Assembly (NCBI GenBank): GCA_035609245.1
Contig: CP141202.1
Span: forward strand, 868,001 to 932,000
Direction of reading: 5' to 3'
Origin: Bacteroidales bacterium MB20-C3-3
GTDB lineage: Bacteria > Bacteroidota > Bacteroidia > Bacteroidales > UBA932
Length of the DNA stretch: 64,000 nt
The notes beneath the pieces are model-generated. The model had not been told where the DNA came from and made no database searches. It worked only from the letters and a program-made list of their open reading frames with translations. Position 1 is the stretch's first letter. The number at the start of each line of letters is the position of its first letter. Position numbers and translations under genes: made by a program. Below are positions 46,249-54,375 of the stretch, in pieces.

Positions 46249-46273
46249 GCTGCGTCTGAGATTCAGGCGCAGC
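46249..46273 (+). terminator. Terminator of the decayed regulator gene
   Basis: The stem GCTGCGTCTGA with TCAGGCGCAGC (one mismatch-type wobble) is followed by ATTTTCAT. It directly follows the restored stop codon of the remnant, supporting the frameshift reading. Confidence 0.6.
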
Positions 46274-46321
46274 ATTTTCATCAGATTTATATTATATTGC
46301 GATAATTATCAATCTTTTACA

Positions 46322-46783
46322 ATGAAAAATAGCAGTAAAAATTTTTATCGCAAAAAAGAGTTGCGAGATGAGGTTATTAAAATTAAAAAATCATTCTATG
46401 CATCAAATTCGTTAGGCGGTCCAAAGTGGATCCATCTGGGCAGCGGTAAAATGGAAGGGGGGTGTATAATATTTGGAGGATGGCTAAAGGTTATTCCATC
46501 ATCCGGAGCGAAATATGCATATTGTGCATTTGGAGGAATAGGTGTTGCCGGATGGAACCACAGTTGTACAATAATATCAACATTTGAGCGGATTGAGGAT
46601 CTCTACTCAAATGTTGAAACATGTATGATTTGCAGCGGAAGCAGTCTGCCGGATGACACATATATTGGTGCTGCGACAGACTGCATTTTATTTGACAAAA
46701 GCTCAAATATTGTTGCCGTTGCAAGTACAGACGCTGGTATTGCAGCCCTTGTAGGGGGTAGCGTTACCTGGAAGAACAAATAA
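46322..46783 (+). CDS. Small beta-rich protein of unknown function
   Basis: 153 residues without signal peptide or membrane span. The N-terminal 30 residues are basic ([18 protein letters not shown]) and the rest is Gly- and beta-rich: [59 protein letters not shown]. The order of a GGxGVAG turn, an (E/D)xLY segment, a FDxSxN turn and a Gly-rich end before a C-terminal Trp faintly resembles the VapA-type eight-stranded barrel. I would not name it on that. Four Cys are present. Its 3' end overlaps the convergent methyltransferase gene by 20 bases. Confidence 0.55.
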   Translation: MKNSSKNFYRKKELRDEVIKIKKSFYASNSLGGPKWIHLGSGKMEGGCIIFGGWLKVIPSSGAKYAYCAFGGIGVAGWNHSCTIISTFERIEDLYSNVETCMICSGSSLPDDTYIGAATDCILFDKSSNIVAVASTDAGIAALVGGSVTWKNK

Positions 46784-47537
46784 AGAATACATAGCCGTAA
46801 TACTCGCTGTATTTATCATAAAGGTACACCTCTCTGCGTTCGTTTGCCACGAGCTCCTCTGCTGTCTTGTTATTGGGGTATCTTTTCAGGAACTCTGCCT
46901 GAGAACTTCTCTGTGGCAGAAAGTAGTGGTCGATCCAACATGTTTCCGGAAGTATAAATGAGGCAACAGGCACATATCCAGCTTCCTGAATTTGAGCTAT
47001 TTTTGCCGGAATAGTATCTATCTCGGAATAGGCCTCTACCCAAAACCTTTTGATCTCCTCCGGTCTCTCCGGAGTGAACCAGCAGGCTTCAGTTACCGCT
47101 AGATATCCCCCGGTTTTAAGAAATTGCTTCCAATAGCTCAGCCCCTTTTTAAAGCCGATGTTGTAAATAGCTCCCTCGGACCAGATAAGGTCAAGTTCCC
47201 CTTTCGCAAAAGGCAACTCATCCATAGAGCCGGTAATTCCCTTTACTCTGTTATGAAGGGATAGCCTCCTGGCATTATCATTGAAGATTTCAATAAATTT
47301 TGGAAAGAGATCTATCGCAGTAATTGTACCGGGTGCGTTTTGCGCAAGTACCATTGTCTGACCTCCGGTTCCGCAGCCAAGATCTGCAATTTTTGAATTT
47401 TCATTAAGGTTATCTATAAAACTCAAAGCCTTAATTGTCGCCTCGGGACTACCCGGCCCCTGTCTTTCAACTAATGAAAAATATTCGCAAATAAGGTCAA
47501 AGTCGAATTCTGTTATTGATTTTATTTCGTTACTCAT
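46764..47537 (-). CDS. Class I SAM-dependent methyltransferase
   Basis: 257 residues. Rossmann-type SAM site: motif [13 protein letters not shown] near 50, acidic loop [13 protein letters not shown], motif [23 protein letters not shown], then a post-motif [13 protein letters not shown]. This resembles small-molecule methyltransferases of the UbiE/YdcL class in Bacteroidetes. The substrate cannot be predicted. It stands alone, upstream of nothing on its strand until the repeat region. Confidence 0.82.
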   Translation of the reverse strand: MSNEIKSITEFDFDLICEYFSLVERQGPGSPEATIKALSFIDNLNENSKIADLGCGTGGQTMVLAQNAPGTITAIDLFPKFIEIFNDNARRLSLHNRVKGITGSMDELPFAKGELDLIWSEGAIYNIGFKKGLSYWKQFLKTGGYLAVTEACWFTPERPEEIKRFWVEAYSEIDTIPAKIAQIQEAGYVPVASFILPETCWIDHYFLPQRSSQAEFLKRYPNNKTAEELVANERREVYLYDKYSEYYGYVFFICSSR

Positions 47538-47846
47538 GATGTAAGTTAATTTTATAATTGTAATTGTAATGCTATTGATCTGTTAATCAATAAAGCAAAG
47601 GATATCAGACGAAAGCTGCCTGATAAATAGAATTCAAATTTCTGTCAACTTAGGAGAGAATCCTCAGTTTGACAGTACTTACACCAAATCCGATATAGAA
47701 ATAAACATCCAAAGATTTTGACTTGCAAAAGTATAAAAAAGTTTAGATTAAAATAGCAAATAAGGAAAACAATACAATCAACAAAATCTACCTTCATCCC
47801 GCGAATCATCTGCGTGGATATGTATAAAAGCGTACATAGTAAATGT

Positions 47847-47951
47847 GTTACAGCCGCACGGGTCTGTCCGGGGGCGCCAGGGTTTCGCAAAAATCATCTG
47901 CCGAATGGCTAACTCTAGCCGGGCGGGTAACCGCCAGGCCTCTCGCCCGGC
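47847..47951 (-). repeat. GC-rich hairpin repeat, copy B
   Basis: Reverse-strand copy of the unit at 201-300 and 17890-18005. Read on the minus strand it has the GCCGGGCGA...CGCCCGGC stem (47918-47951), then GTTAGCCATTCGGCAGATGATTT, and ends CCGTGCGGCTGTAAC. As at copy A it adjoins the AT-rich MITE-like element. The remaining sequence from 47538 to 47846 has no recognisable feature. Confidence 0.6.
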
Positions 47952-47958
47952 ATTGAAA

Positions 47959-48093
47959 TTGGTTTGACAGGGATTTTCGTATATGTGCTTAAATAATAAG
48001 CAATTGCAAATTGCTTATAGAAAAACTTTTTAAAAAACCAATCTTCAAACACTTAACTATCTGTTAGATAAACGAATATCCGTGTCAAACCAA
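47959..48093 (-). repeat. MITE-like palindromic element, copy B
   Basis: 135 bases with terminal inverted repeats at 47959-47982 and 48070-48093 (TTGGTTTGACAGGGATTTTC with its near complement) and an AT-rich interior sharing TTTTTAAAAAGTTTTT and TTTGCAATTGC-like words with copy A at 9-139. Orientation relative to the adjoining GC hairpin is the same as in copy A, but the pair is inverted relative to the tRNA-Ser gene. Confidence 0.6.
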
Positions 48094-48104
48094 GCTTGCG
48101 CGGT

Positions 48105-48235
48105 GGGATTACGCCGCTACCGCGGCGTGATCCCTTTTGGGGGTGCTGTAAAAACAGAAAAACAGTTTGCCGTCTGGCAAACTGCTTTTTTCATTAAGAG
48201 GGTGCTTCTAAGCTAGCTTAGGCAGCCTCTTAATG
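48105..48235. repeat. Three-hairpin cassette next to tRNA-Ser, copy B
   Basis: Hairpins at 48105-48134 (GGGAT.ACGCCGC / GCGGCGT.ATCCC), 48163-48184 (CAGTTTGCC / GGCAAACTG, then CTTTTTT) and 48191-48235 (TCATTAAGAGG...CCTCTTAATGA around TAAGCTAGCTTA). They repeat the order and general shape of the set at 323-441, while most paired bases differ between the two loci. Confidence 0.5.
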
Positions 48236-48240
48236 AAAAA

Positions 48241-48264
48241 ACCCGGCTGCTTTCGCTGCCGGGT
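48241..48264 (-). terminator. Terminator of tRNA-Ser(UGA)
   Basis: ACCCGGCTGC / GCTGCCGGGT-type stem with TTTC loop. On the minus strand, 15 bases beyond the tRNA 3' end, it is followed by TTTTTTCATT. Confidence 0.7.
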
Positions 48265-48278
48265 TTTTCTGTTTTTAG

Positions 48279-48363
48279 CGGAGAGGGAGGGATTCGAACC
48301 CCCGGAACCTCGCAGTTCAACGGTTTTCAAGACCGCCGCAATCGACCACTCTGCCACCTCTCC
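48279..48363 (-). tRNA. tRNA-Ser (anticodon UGA)
   Basis: Minus-strand acceptor GGAGAGG pairs with CCTCTCC, followed by discriminator G. The anticodon loop CTTGAAA gives TGA within a CGGTC/GACCG-like stem (CGGTCTTGAAAACCG). A long variable arm is present, and the T-arm contains GGTTCGAATCC. The CCA end is not encoded. It is the second tRNA-Ser bordered by the hairpin cassette and repeats. Confidence 0.92.
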
Positions 48364-48423
48364 GTTTGTTTAGGGTTGCAAAGATATGTATTTTTTTCGT
48401 GCGTGCAAAAAAAAGAGAGGCTG

Positions 48424-48527
48424 CCTCAGAGGAAAAGTGTCAAACATCTTTTTATCAAGCATATAGAGATTTATCCACTTTAGACTAACTTGCTCATTAT
48501 ATGGTGTTTGACACTTTTCCTCTGAGG
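48424..48527. repeat. Small element with 25-base terminal inverted repeats
   Basis: CCTCAGAGGAAAAGTGTCAA begins the left arm (48424-48448), and its complement forms the right arm (48503-48527), matching 24 of 25 bases across a 54-base AT-rich middle with no ORF. It looks like a MITE or the fused ends of a deleted insertion sequence. It is unrelated to the other inverted-repeat element at 47959. The rest of the 48364-48661 gap shows nothing else. Confidence 0.55.
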
Positions 48528-48661
48528 TAATGGCGGGTTGGTGGTGGCACACCAGCCTACCATCAAGCACCCATTTAGGCAGGGTTTTTGCGAGTATATT
48601 TAAATTCTAATGCAAATTGATGCTAGTGGGAAGCAATAGACAATGTCTATATTTTGATAGA

Positions 48662-48692
48662 TTGCTATTTAATTTATTTAATTGTAATTTTG
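48662..48692 (+). promoter_or_regulatory. Bacteroidetes-type promoter for the ECF sigma gene
   Basis: TTG at 48662-48664, a 20-base spacer, then TAATTTTG at 48685-48692, matching the -33/-7 consensus and spacing. It lies 53 bases before the ATG. This is the housekeeping-type signature, so basal expression does not require the ECF factor itself. Confidence 0.6.
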
Positions 48693-48745
48693 ACCCAGCA
48701 AACCACAGCAACCACGACTAATAATATTTAACACCACTCAAAGTT

Positions 48746-49237
48746 ATGAAGTCGAAGACATTCGAGAAAGAGATACTGGAACTTGAGGATAACCTCTCCA
48801 GATACGCATATAGTCTTACCACCAACAGGGATGACGCAAAGGATCTTGTTCAGGAGACTTTTTTCAAAGCATTGAACAATCAGGATAAATTTAACGAGCA
48901 TACCAATATAAAGGCTTGGGTGTATACAATAATGAAGAATACTTTCATTAATGATTACCGTCGCAGGAGCAAACGCCAGAGTCTTTTCAGTGAAGATGTT
49001 CATGAATATGTTATAAATAACAGACCGGGTGATATGGGTCCTGAACAGGAGTTTGGATTCCGTGAACTTACTTCAATAGTTAACGATCTTGAGCCTGAAT
49101 TCAGAATTCCATTTCAAATGCATGATAACGGATTTAAATATCAGGAGATTGCAGAGGAGCTTGGACTTCACCTTGGTACTGTAAAGAGCAGGATTCACTT
49201 CTCTCGCAAAAAACTTATGGAGAAGATAGAGAGATAA
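48746..49237 (+). CDS. ECF-type RNA polymerase sigma factor
   Basis: 163 residues. Region 2: LSRYAYSLTTNRDDAKDLVQETFFKALNN, with the promoter-melting segment AWVYTIMKNTFINDYRRR. Region 4 helix-turn-helix: YQEIAEELGLHLGTVKSRIHFSRKKL. No anti-sigma factor or cognate membrane sensor adjoins, so it may be one of the stand-alone Bacteroidetes sigma factors controlled by its own level. Monocistronic, with a terminator hairpin after it. Confidence 0.92.
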   Translation: MKSKTFEKEILELEDNLSRYAYSLTTNRDDAKDLVQETFFKALNNQDKFNEHTNIKAWVYTIMKNTFINDYRRRSKRQSLFSEDVHEYVINNRPGDMGPEQEFGFRELTSIVNDLEPEFRIPFQMHDNGFKYQEIAEELGLHLGTVKSRIHFSRKKLMEKIER

Positions 49238-49280
49238 TAATTATAGAGAGATAATTTTGCAACACTTTTTATACTAAAAA

Positions 49281-49312
49281 AGAGGGCTATTCATTAATCT
49301 GAATAGCCCTCT
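49281..49312. terminator. Bidirectional terminator between sigma gene and lspA
   Basis: A 13-bp perfect stem AGAGGGCTATTCA / TGAATAGCCCTCT with loop TTAATC, an A-run to the left and a T-rich run to the right. It can end both the plus-strand sigma gene and the minus-strand lspA operon. Confidence 0.75.
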
Positions 49313-49337
49313 TCTCTTTCAAATATTATTTCTAAAT

Positions 49338-49958
49338 CTATTTTAATGCGTGTATAAGCTCTTTCCTTTTAAAAAGCAGCAGATAGAACACCCCTATTGT
49401 TATGCAAGAATCAGCAATATTGAATATTGGTCTGAAAAAAATAAATTGCTCACCCCCTTTAAAAGGAAACCATTGAGGAAGTGTCGTATCAATTATTGGG
49501 AAATAGAGCATATCAACAACCTTTCCAAACATAAAAGGAGCATAACCACCCCCTTCAGGGAAGAGTGAGGCTACCTGAGTAAAGTTTGATTCCGAAAACA
49601 CAATGCCATATAACATGGAATCAATAACATTACCAATTGCGCCAACGAGAATAAGGGCCACACCTGTAAGAAAGGCGCGGGAGGAACCACTCTCAATAAG
49701 TTTCTTAACATAGTAAATTATTACTCCGATAAGCACCAGACGGAGTGCTGTCAGAAAGAACTTTCCGATAGCTCCGCCAAATTGCATACCAAAAGCCATT
49801 CCATTGTTTTCAATAAAATAGACTTGAAACCAGTCGCCAAAAACCGGAATACTCTCTCCAATAGTCATATGGGTCTTAATCCATATTTTGACCGCCTGAT
49901 CAATTAGGAGGAGTACGAAAACTATTAGTGTTACCTGTTTTCCGGGGGTTAAACGCAT
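49338..49958 (-). CDS. lspA: Lipoprotein signal peptidase (signal peptidase II)
   Basis: 206 residues, longer than the usual 160-170 because of an insertion between catalytic blocks. Four membrane spans. Family signatures NNGMAFGM, GAIGNVIDSMLYGIV with the first catalytic Asp, and FNIADSCITIGV with the second. It removes signal peptides of prolipoproteins such as the M64 lipoprotein. Last gene of the ileS-guaD-DksA-lspA run, three bases after the DksA-like gene. Confidence 0.92.
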   Translation of the reverse strand: MRLTPGKQVTLIVFVLLLIDQAVKIWIKTHMTIGESIPVFGDWFQVYFIENNGMAFGMQFGGAIGKFFLTALRLVLIGVIIYYVKKLIESGSSRAFLTGVALILVGAIGNVIDSMLYGIVFSESNFTQVASLFPEGGGYAPFMFGKVVDMLYFPIIDTTLPQWFPFKGGEQFIFFRPIFNIADSCITIGVFYLLLFKRKELIHALK

Positions 49959-49961
49959 TGG

Positions 49962-50369
49962 TTAGTCTCGTTTGTTCTTTGCCTCAACGCTTAGTGTTGC
50001 ATGAGGTACAATGAGAAGTCTCTCCTTAGGGATGAGCTTTCCTGTCTCACGGCAAATACCGTAGGATTTGTTCTCAATTCTTACAAGAGCGGCCTCAAGA
50101 GACCTTATGAATTTATATTGTCTTTGTGCAAGCTGGCCTGCCTCCTCTTTTGACAGAGCGGAAGCGCCCTCTTCCAGAACTTTAAATGTAGGTGAGGTGT
50201 CCTCAGTATCGTTGCTGGAGCTGTGAGTAACAGCAGCTTTCAACTGCTCATACTCTGCCTGTGCAAGCCGAAGCTTCTGCTGGATAAGCTCCTTGAACAT
50301 CTGCAGCTCCTCATCGCTGTAGCGAACTTTCTCTCTTACCTCTTCTGCAGGTTTGCTTTTCTTTGTCAT
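49962..50369 (-). CDS. TraR/DksA-family protein with degenerate zinc finger
   Basis: 135 residues. An N-terminal coiled coil (about 20-65) like the DksA hairpin that enters the RNA polymerase secondary channel, then the C-terminal DksA zinc region YGICRETGKLIPKERLLIVPHA. Only the first Cys of the usual four remains (CRET instead of CxxC, PHAT in place of the second pair), so classical Zn4 binding is unlikely. The DxxDxA-type acidic tip is not evident. It is located between guaD and lspA, as commonly seen in Bacteroidetes. Confidence 0.8.
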   Translation of the reverse strand: MTKKSKPAEEVREKVRYSDEELQMFKELIQQKLRLAQAEYEQLKAAVTHSSSNDTEDTSPTFKVLEEGASALSKEEAGQLAQRQYKFIRSLEAALVRIENKSYGICRETGKLIPKERLLIVPHATLSVEAKNKRD

Positions 50370-50429
50370 AGCGTATAATAGTTATTTAAATGTGTAAAGA
50401 TAATAATATTATCGATATCCCATACAGAC

Positions 50430-50903
50430 TTAATAGGGTATCTTCTCATCATTGATCTTCCATAGATCAAAGGGTTTTTTACCCTCTTCCGGAAGTATCT
50501 GCTCGATGGGAATACTCCTCTCTTCCATCTTTTTGGAAAATTCATCATATATAAAAGAGTCGTTAAATCCTGCATCGGCAGCATCATCTCTGCCGGCTGC
50601 AAAATAGATCTTATCCACCTTTGCCCAGTAGGCTGCCGAAAGGCACATTGGGCAGGGTTCGCAAGATGTATAAAGCGTGCATCCTGAGAGGTCAAAAGTA
50701 TCAAGTTTTTTGCAGGCTTCTCTTATTGCGTTCACCTCAGCGTGAGCTGTGGGGTCCTTATCAGGAGTTACACTGTTTGTTTGCGCAGATATAATCTCCT
50801 CCCCTCTGACAATAAGAGCTCCAAACGGGCCTCCTGTAACAGAACCGGCATTTCTTCCTGCCAGATCAATTGCCTCTTTCATAAATTTCTCAATCCTCTC
50901 CAT
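50430..50903 (-). CDS. guaD: Guanine deaminase, cytidine-deaminase fold
   Basis: 157 residues from ATG 50903 (MERIEKFMKEAIDLAGRN). The frame stays open upstream inside ileS, but family length fixes the start. Zinc site HAEVNAIREA (His and catalytic Glu) and PCPMCLSAAYWA (two Cys). The C-terminal DSFIYDEFSKKMEERSIP and final Tyr match the B. subtilis GuaD type, which converts guanine to xanthine. It begins 10 bases after ileS. Confidence 0.9.
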   Translation of the reverse strand: MERIEKFMKEAIDLAGRNAGSVTGGPFGALIVRGEEIISAQTNSVTPDKDPTAHAEVNAIREACKKLDTFDLSGCTLYTSCEPCPMCLSAAYWAKVDKIYFAAGRDDAADAGFNDSFIYDEFSKKMEERSIPIEQILPEEGKKPFDLWKINDEKIPY

Positions 50904-50913
50904 ATTTGTTGGA

Positions 50914-53900
50914 TTAAATCCTTGTAACTTTGATTGTAATATGCCCCTCATCCCATTCAATCTCTGTGCCACTAACCACATTTTTAACCAGTTTAATCTC
51001 TTTTGCAAGAGTCTGATTACATACATATTCGCTAAACTGTGCTAAAGACTCTGCAATTTCAGGAATCTCCTCAATCTCAACCACTATTTTATCGGTAACA
51101 TCAAATTTGCTCTCCTTTCTGAGATTTTGAATTCTGTTCACCAACTCCCTTGCAGTACCCTCTCTTTTCAAATCCTCGCTCACAGTAATATCCATAGCGA
51201 TGGTGAGTTTTCCCTCAACAGCTACAAGCCATCCCGGCATATCTTCTGAAAGAATTTCATAATCCTCCCTATCAAGAATTACATCTCCGGTTGGTAAATT
51301 AAGGGTGTAACTTTCAGATGCCTCTATAGCATAAATCATCTCCTGATCAAAGGTTCCAAACAGTGCAGATATCTCCTTCATCTGTTTGCCGTATCTCTTC
51401 CCAAGAGTTTTAAAGTTAGGTTTTATCTTCTTAGTAATAAGACCTTTTGTATCATGGATATACTCAACCTCCTTAACATTCACCTCTCCCAGCACAATTC
51501 CCTTAATCAGCTCAAACTGCTCCTGAAGTCTGTTGTCAAGTACAGGAACAAGAATCTTAGCTAATGGTTGCCTTACTTTGATATTCACTTTACGCCTTAG
51601 AGCCAGAATCATAGATGAGGCCCTTTGGGCAAGCTCCATCCGCTCCTCAAGAGCCTTATCCAGTGCACTTTCATTGGCCTCAGGCATCATCACCAGATGT
51701 ACAGAACTCTCTTTATGCCTTCCGGACACAACATTAAGATCAAGGAAAAGCCTCTCCATAAAAAACGGAGCAATTGGTGCCGATAGCAGAGCTACTGTTT
51801 CAAGAGCGTCATATAGTGTCTGGTATGCCGATAGTTTATCCCTGTCCATTGTCCCCCCCCAGAAGCGTTTTCTGTTCAGGCGGACATACCAGTTGCTGAG
51901 ATTGTCATTGACAAATTCCTGAATCATTCTGCCCGCTGCCGTAACATCGTAATCTTCGTAAGCAGCTGTCACATCCTTAATCAGAGTGTTGAGCAGAGAG
52001 ATTATCCACCTGTCTGTTTCAGGTCTCTGTGAAAGTTCAACCTGAGGCTTAGAGTTGTCAAATCCATCTACATTTGCATACAGTGCAAAGAATGAGTAAG
52101 TATTGTATAGTGTTCCAAAGAACTTTCGTTTAACCTCATCAACACCACTTGCATCAAACTTCAGGTTGTCCCAAGGCTGAGCATTGGTAAGCATATACCA
52201 GCGAAGCGCATCGGCACCATACTCACCAAGAGTCTTAAATGGATCAACAGCATTGCCTAGCCTTTTGCTCATTTTGTTGCCATCCTTATCCAATACAAGA
52301 CCGTTTGACAAAACGGTTTTAAATGCAACCTTGTCGCTAACCATTGTTGAGATTGCGTGAAGAGTGAAGAACCACCCCCTTGTCTGGTCAACCCCCTCTG
52401 CAATAAAATCGGCACTCCTGCCAAAAGCCTCGTTTTCCAGTTTCTCAAGCCCCTCCTGTGCAAATGGCATAGCTCCGGAGTCAAACCAAACATCAATAAG
52501 ATCACTCTCCCTTTTCATTGGTTTTCCACTCTGGGATACCAAAATATAATCATCAACATACGGTCTGTGAAGGTCTATCTTTTCGTAATTCTCCTTAGAG
52601 TAATCACCAGGAACAAAACCATTGTCTCTCAATGGATTTGACTTCATAAAACCAGCCTTGACTGATTTATCTAACTCTTCGAATAGCTCTGTTGCAGAGC
52701 CGATACAAATCTCTTCACCACCCTCCTCTGCTCTCCATACAGGCAGCGGAGTTCCCCAGTAGCGGCTTCTTGAGAGGTTCCAGTCCTGCAGATTCTCCAG
52801 CCACTTGCCGAATCTTCCGCTTCCTGTAGCCTCAGGTTTCCAGTTAATTGTCTTGTTAAGTTCAATCATCCTATCCTGAACTGCAGTGGTTCTGATAAAC
52901 CAGGAGTCAAGCGGATAATATAGCACAGGCTTGTCTGTCCGCCAGCAGTGTGGATATGAGTGGGTATGTTTTTCAATTTTAAAAGCCAGACCCTGCTGCT
53001 TCAGCATCACAGCTATATCTACATCAAGGGTTGTGTCGTTTTCAGAAAGATTTGGATCGTAAGCATTCTTAACAAATCTGCCTGCAAACTCTCTGTAAGA
53101 ATCATTCACACTCTCCTTAACAAATTGAGGATCCATATCCTCTATCTTATAGAATTTACCTGTTCTGTCAACAAGAGGCTGTCTCTGTCCGCCGGCATCT
53201 GTAATAATAAGAGGTGGAACCCCGTTTGCCTTGCCCACCTTATCATCATCAGCACCAAAAGTTGGTGCAATGTGAACAATTCCGGTACCATCACTTGTTG
53301 TAACAAAGTCTCCTGAAATAACACTCATTGCTCCTGAGGCCGGTTTAATCCATGGAATTAATTGTTCGTACTCTATTCCACAGAGTTTTGAACCGTAAAT
53401 AACTTCACCAAACTTCTCAAATGGGACACTCTTGGCATTAAAATGAGCATCAACAAGCTCTTCTGCAAGAATATACACAGCCTTGCCATGAGTATACGGA
53501 TTCTCAGAAACTACTGTAACATATTTAATGTTTGGCCCTACGCACAGAGCTGTATTTGAAGGAAGTGTCCATGGTGTTGTTGTCCAGGCCAGCATGAAGA
53601 GCGGAAGCTCTTCTCCTCTATCCTTTGCCACACTTTTAAAGAGACTCTCTGATGCCTGGTTTCTGATAACTTTAAACTGGGCAACACAGGTTGTATCTTT
53701 AACATCCCTGTAACAGCCTGGCTGATTTAGTTCATGAGTACTCAAACCTGTTCCGGCAGCTGGTGAGAATGGCTGTATTGAGTAACCTTTGTAAAGAAGC
53801 CCTTTGTTGTAAATTTTTTTAAGAAGATGCCACAGTGTCTCAATATATCTGTTGTCATAAGTGATATATGGGTTATTCATGTCTACCCAGTACCCCATCT

Positions 53901-54309
53901 GATCTGTAAGCGTCTCCCACTCTTTTGTATACTTCATCACCTCCCTGCGGCAGGCCGCATTGTACTCCTCAACAGTTATACTCTTTCCTATATCCTCTTT
54001 TGTTATACCCAGACTCTTCTCAACACCCAGCTCAACAGGGAGTCCGTGAGTATCCCATCCCGCCTTTCGCTGAACCTGAAAACCACTCTGGGTTTTGAAT
54101 CTGCAGAAAACATCCTTTATTGCCCTGGCCATTACATGGTGAATACCGGGCATCCCGTTTGCTGAAGGTGGCCCCTCGTGGAACACAAAGAGTGGTGAAC
54201 CCTCCCTCTCACTTATACTCCTCTCAAAACACTGCTCTCTTTTCCACCTATCCAGTATGGTATTATTTATCTCTACAAGATCAAGATTTTTGTACTCGGT
54301 GAACTTCAT
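50914..54309 (-). CDS. ileS: Isoleucyl-tRNA synthetase with GIHH signature
   Basis: 1131 residues from ATG 54309 (MKFTEYKNLDLV). Class I synthetase charging tRNA-Ile. The nucleotide-binding signature normally reading HIGH is here GIHH (residues 55-58, within PSANGMPGIHHVMA), that is, first and third positions exchanged. KMSKR is intact near 678. The editing (CP1) domain with TTPWTLPSNTALCV and the C-terminal anticodon-binding region are present. Length and signatures point to the eukaryotic-like IleRS2 group, known for mupirocin resistance. First gene of an operon with guaD, a DksA-like gene and lspA. Confidence 0.95.
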   Translation of the reverse strand: MKFTEYKNLDLVEINNTILDRWKREQCFERSISEREGSPLFVFHEGPPSANGMPGIHHVMARAIKDVFCRFKTQSGFQVQRKAGWDTHGLPVELGVEKSLGITKEDIGKSITVEEYNAACRREVMKYTKEWETLTDQMGYWVDMNNPYITYDNRYIETLWHLLKKIYNKGLLYKGYSIQPFSPAAGTGLSTHELNQPGCYRDVKDTTCVAQFKVIRNQASESLFKSVAKDRGEELPLFMLAWTTTPWTLPSNTALCVGPNIKYVTVVSENPYTHGKAVYILAEELVDAHFNAKSVPFEKFGEVIYGSKLCGIEYEQLIPWIKPASGAMSVISGDFVTTSDGTGIVHIAPTFGADDDKVGKANGVPPLIITDAGGQRQPLVDRTGKFYKIEDMDPQFVKESVNDSYREFAGRFVKNAYDPNLSENDTTLDVDIAVMLKQQGLAFKIEKHTHSYPHCWRTDKPVLYYPLDSWFIRTTAVQDRMIELNKTINWKPEATGSGRFGKWLENLQDWNLSRSRYWGTPLPVWRAEEGGEEICIGSATELFEELDKSVKAGFMKSNPLRDNGFVPGDYSKENYEKIDLHRPYVDDYILVSQSGKPMKRESDLIDVWFDSGAMPFAQEGLEKLENEAFGRSADFIAEGVDQTRGWFFTLHAISTMVSDKVAFKTVLSNGLVLDKDGNKMSKRLGNAVDPFKTLGEYGADALRWYMLTNAQPWDNLKFDASGVDEVKRKFFGTLYNTYSFFALYANVDGFDNSKPQVELSQRPETDRWIISLLNTLIKDVTAAYEDYDVTAAGRMIQEFVNDNLSNWYVRLNRKRFWGGTMDRDKLSAYQTLYDALETVALLSAPIAPFFMERLFLDLNVVSGRHKESSVHLVMMPEANESALDKALEERMELAQRASSMILALRRKVNIKVRQPLAKILVPVLDNRLQEQFELIKGIVLGEVNVKEVEYIHDTKGLITKKIKPNFKTLGKRYGKQMKEISALFGTFDQEMIYAIEASESYTLNLPTGDVILDREDYEILSEDMPGWLVAVEGKLTIAMDITVSEDLKREGTARELVNRIQNLRKESKFDVTDKIVVEIEEIPEIAESLAQFSEYVCNQTLAKEIKLVKNVVSGTEIEWDEGHITIKVTRI

Positions 54310-54329
54310 TTTTAATAAACTTTTTGAAT

Positions 54330-54359
54330 TTGCAAAGATACGATTATTCACTACTTTTG
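54330..54359 (+). promoter_or_regulatory. Bacteroidetes-type promoter for cvpA
   Basis: TTG at 54330-54332, a 19-base spacer, then TACTTTTG at 54352-54359, matching consensus elements and spacing. The ATG follows 16 bases later. It overlaps the divergent ileS -7 element, so the two promoters may interfere. Confidence 0.6.
54333..54340 (-). promoter_or_regulatory. Putative -7 element for ileS
   Basis: TATCTTTG on the minus strand matches TAnnTTTG, 23 bases before the ileS ATG. No clear -33 TTG is seen. Confidence 0.45.
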
Positions 54360-54375
54360 AAAAAAATTGATAGCT

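Noticed and set aside
47645-47890. 81-residue minus-strand ORF before repeat copy B
   Set aside because: Its N-terminal part is repeat sequence and no homologous ORF exists at the other copies.
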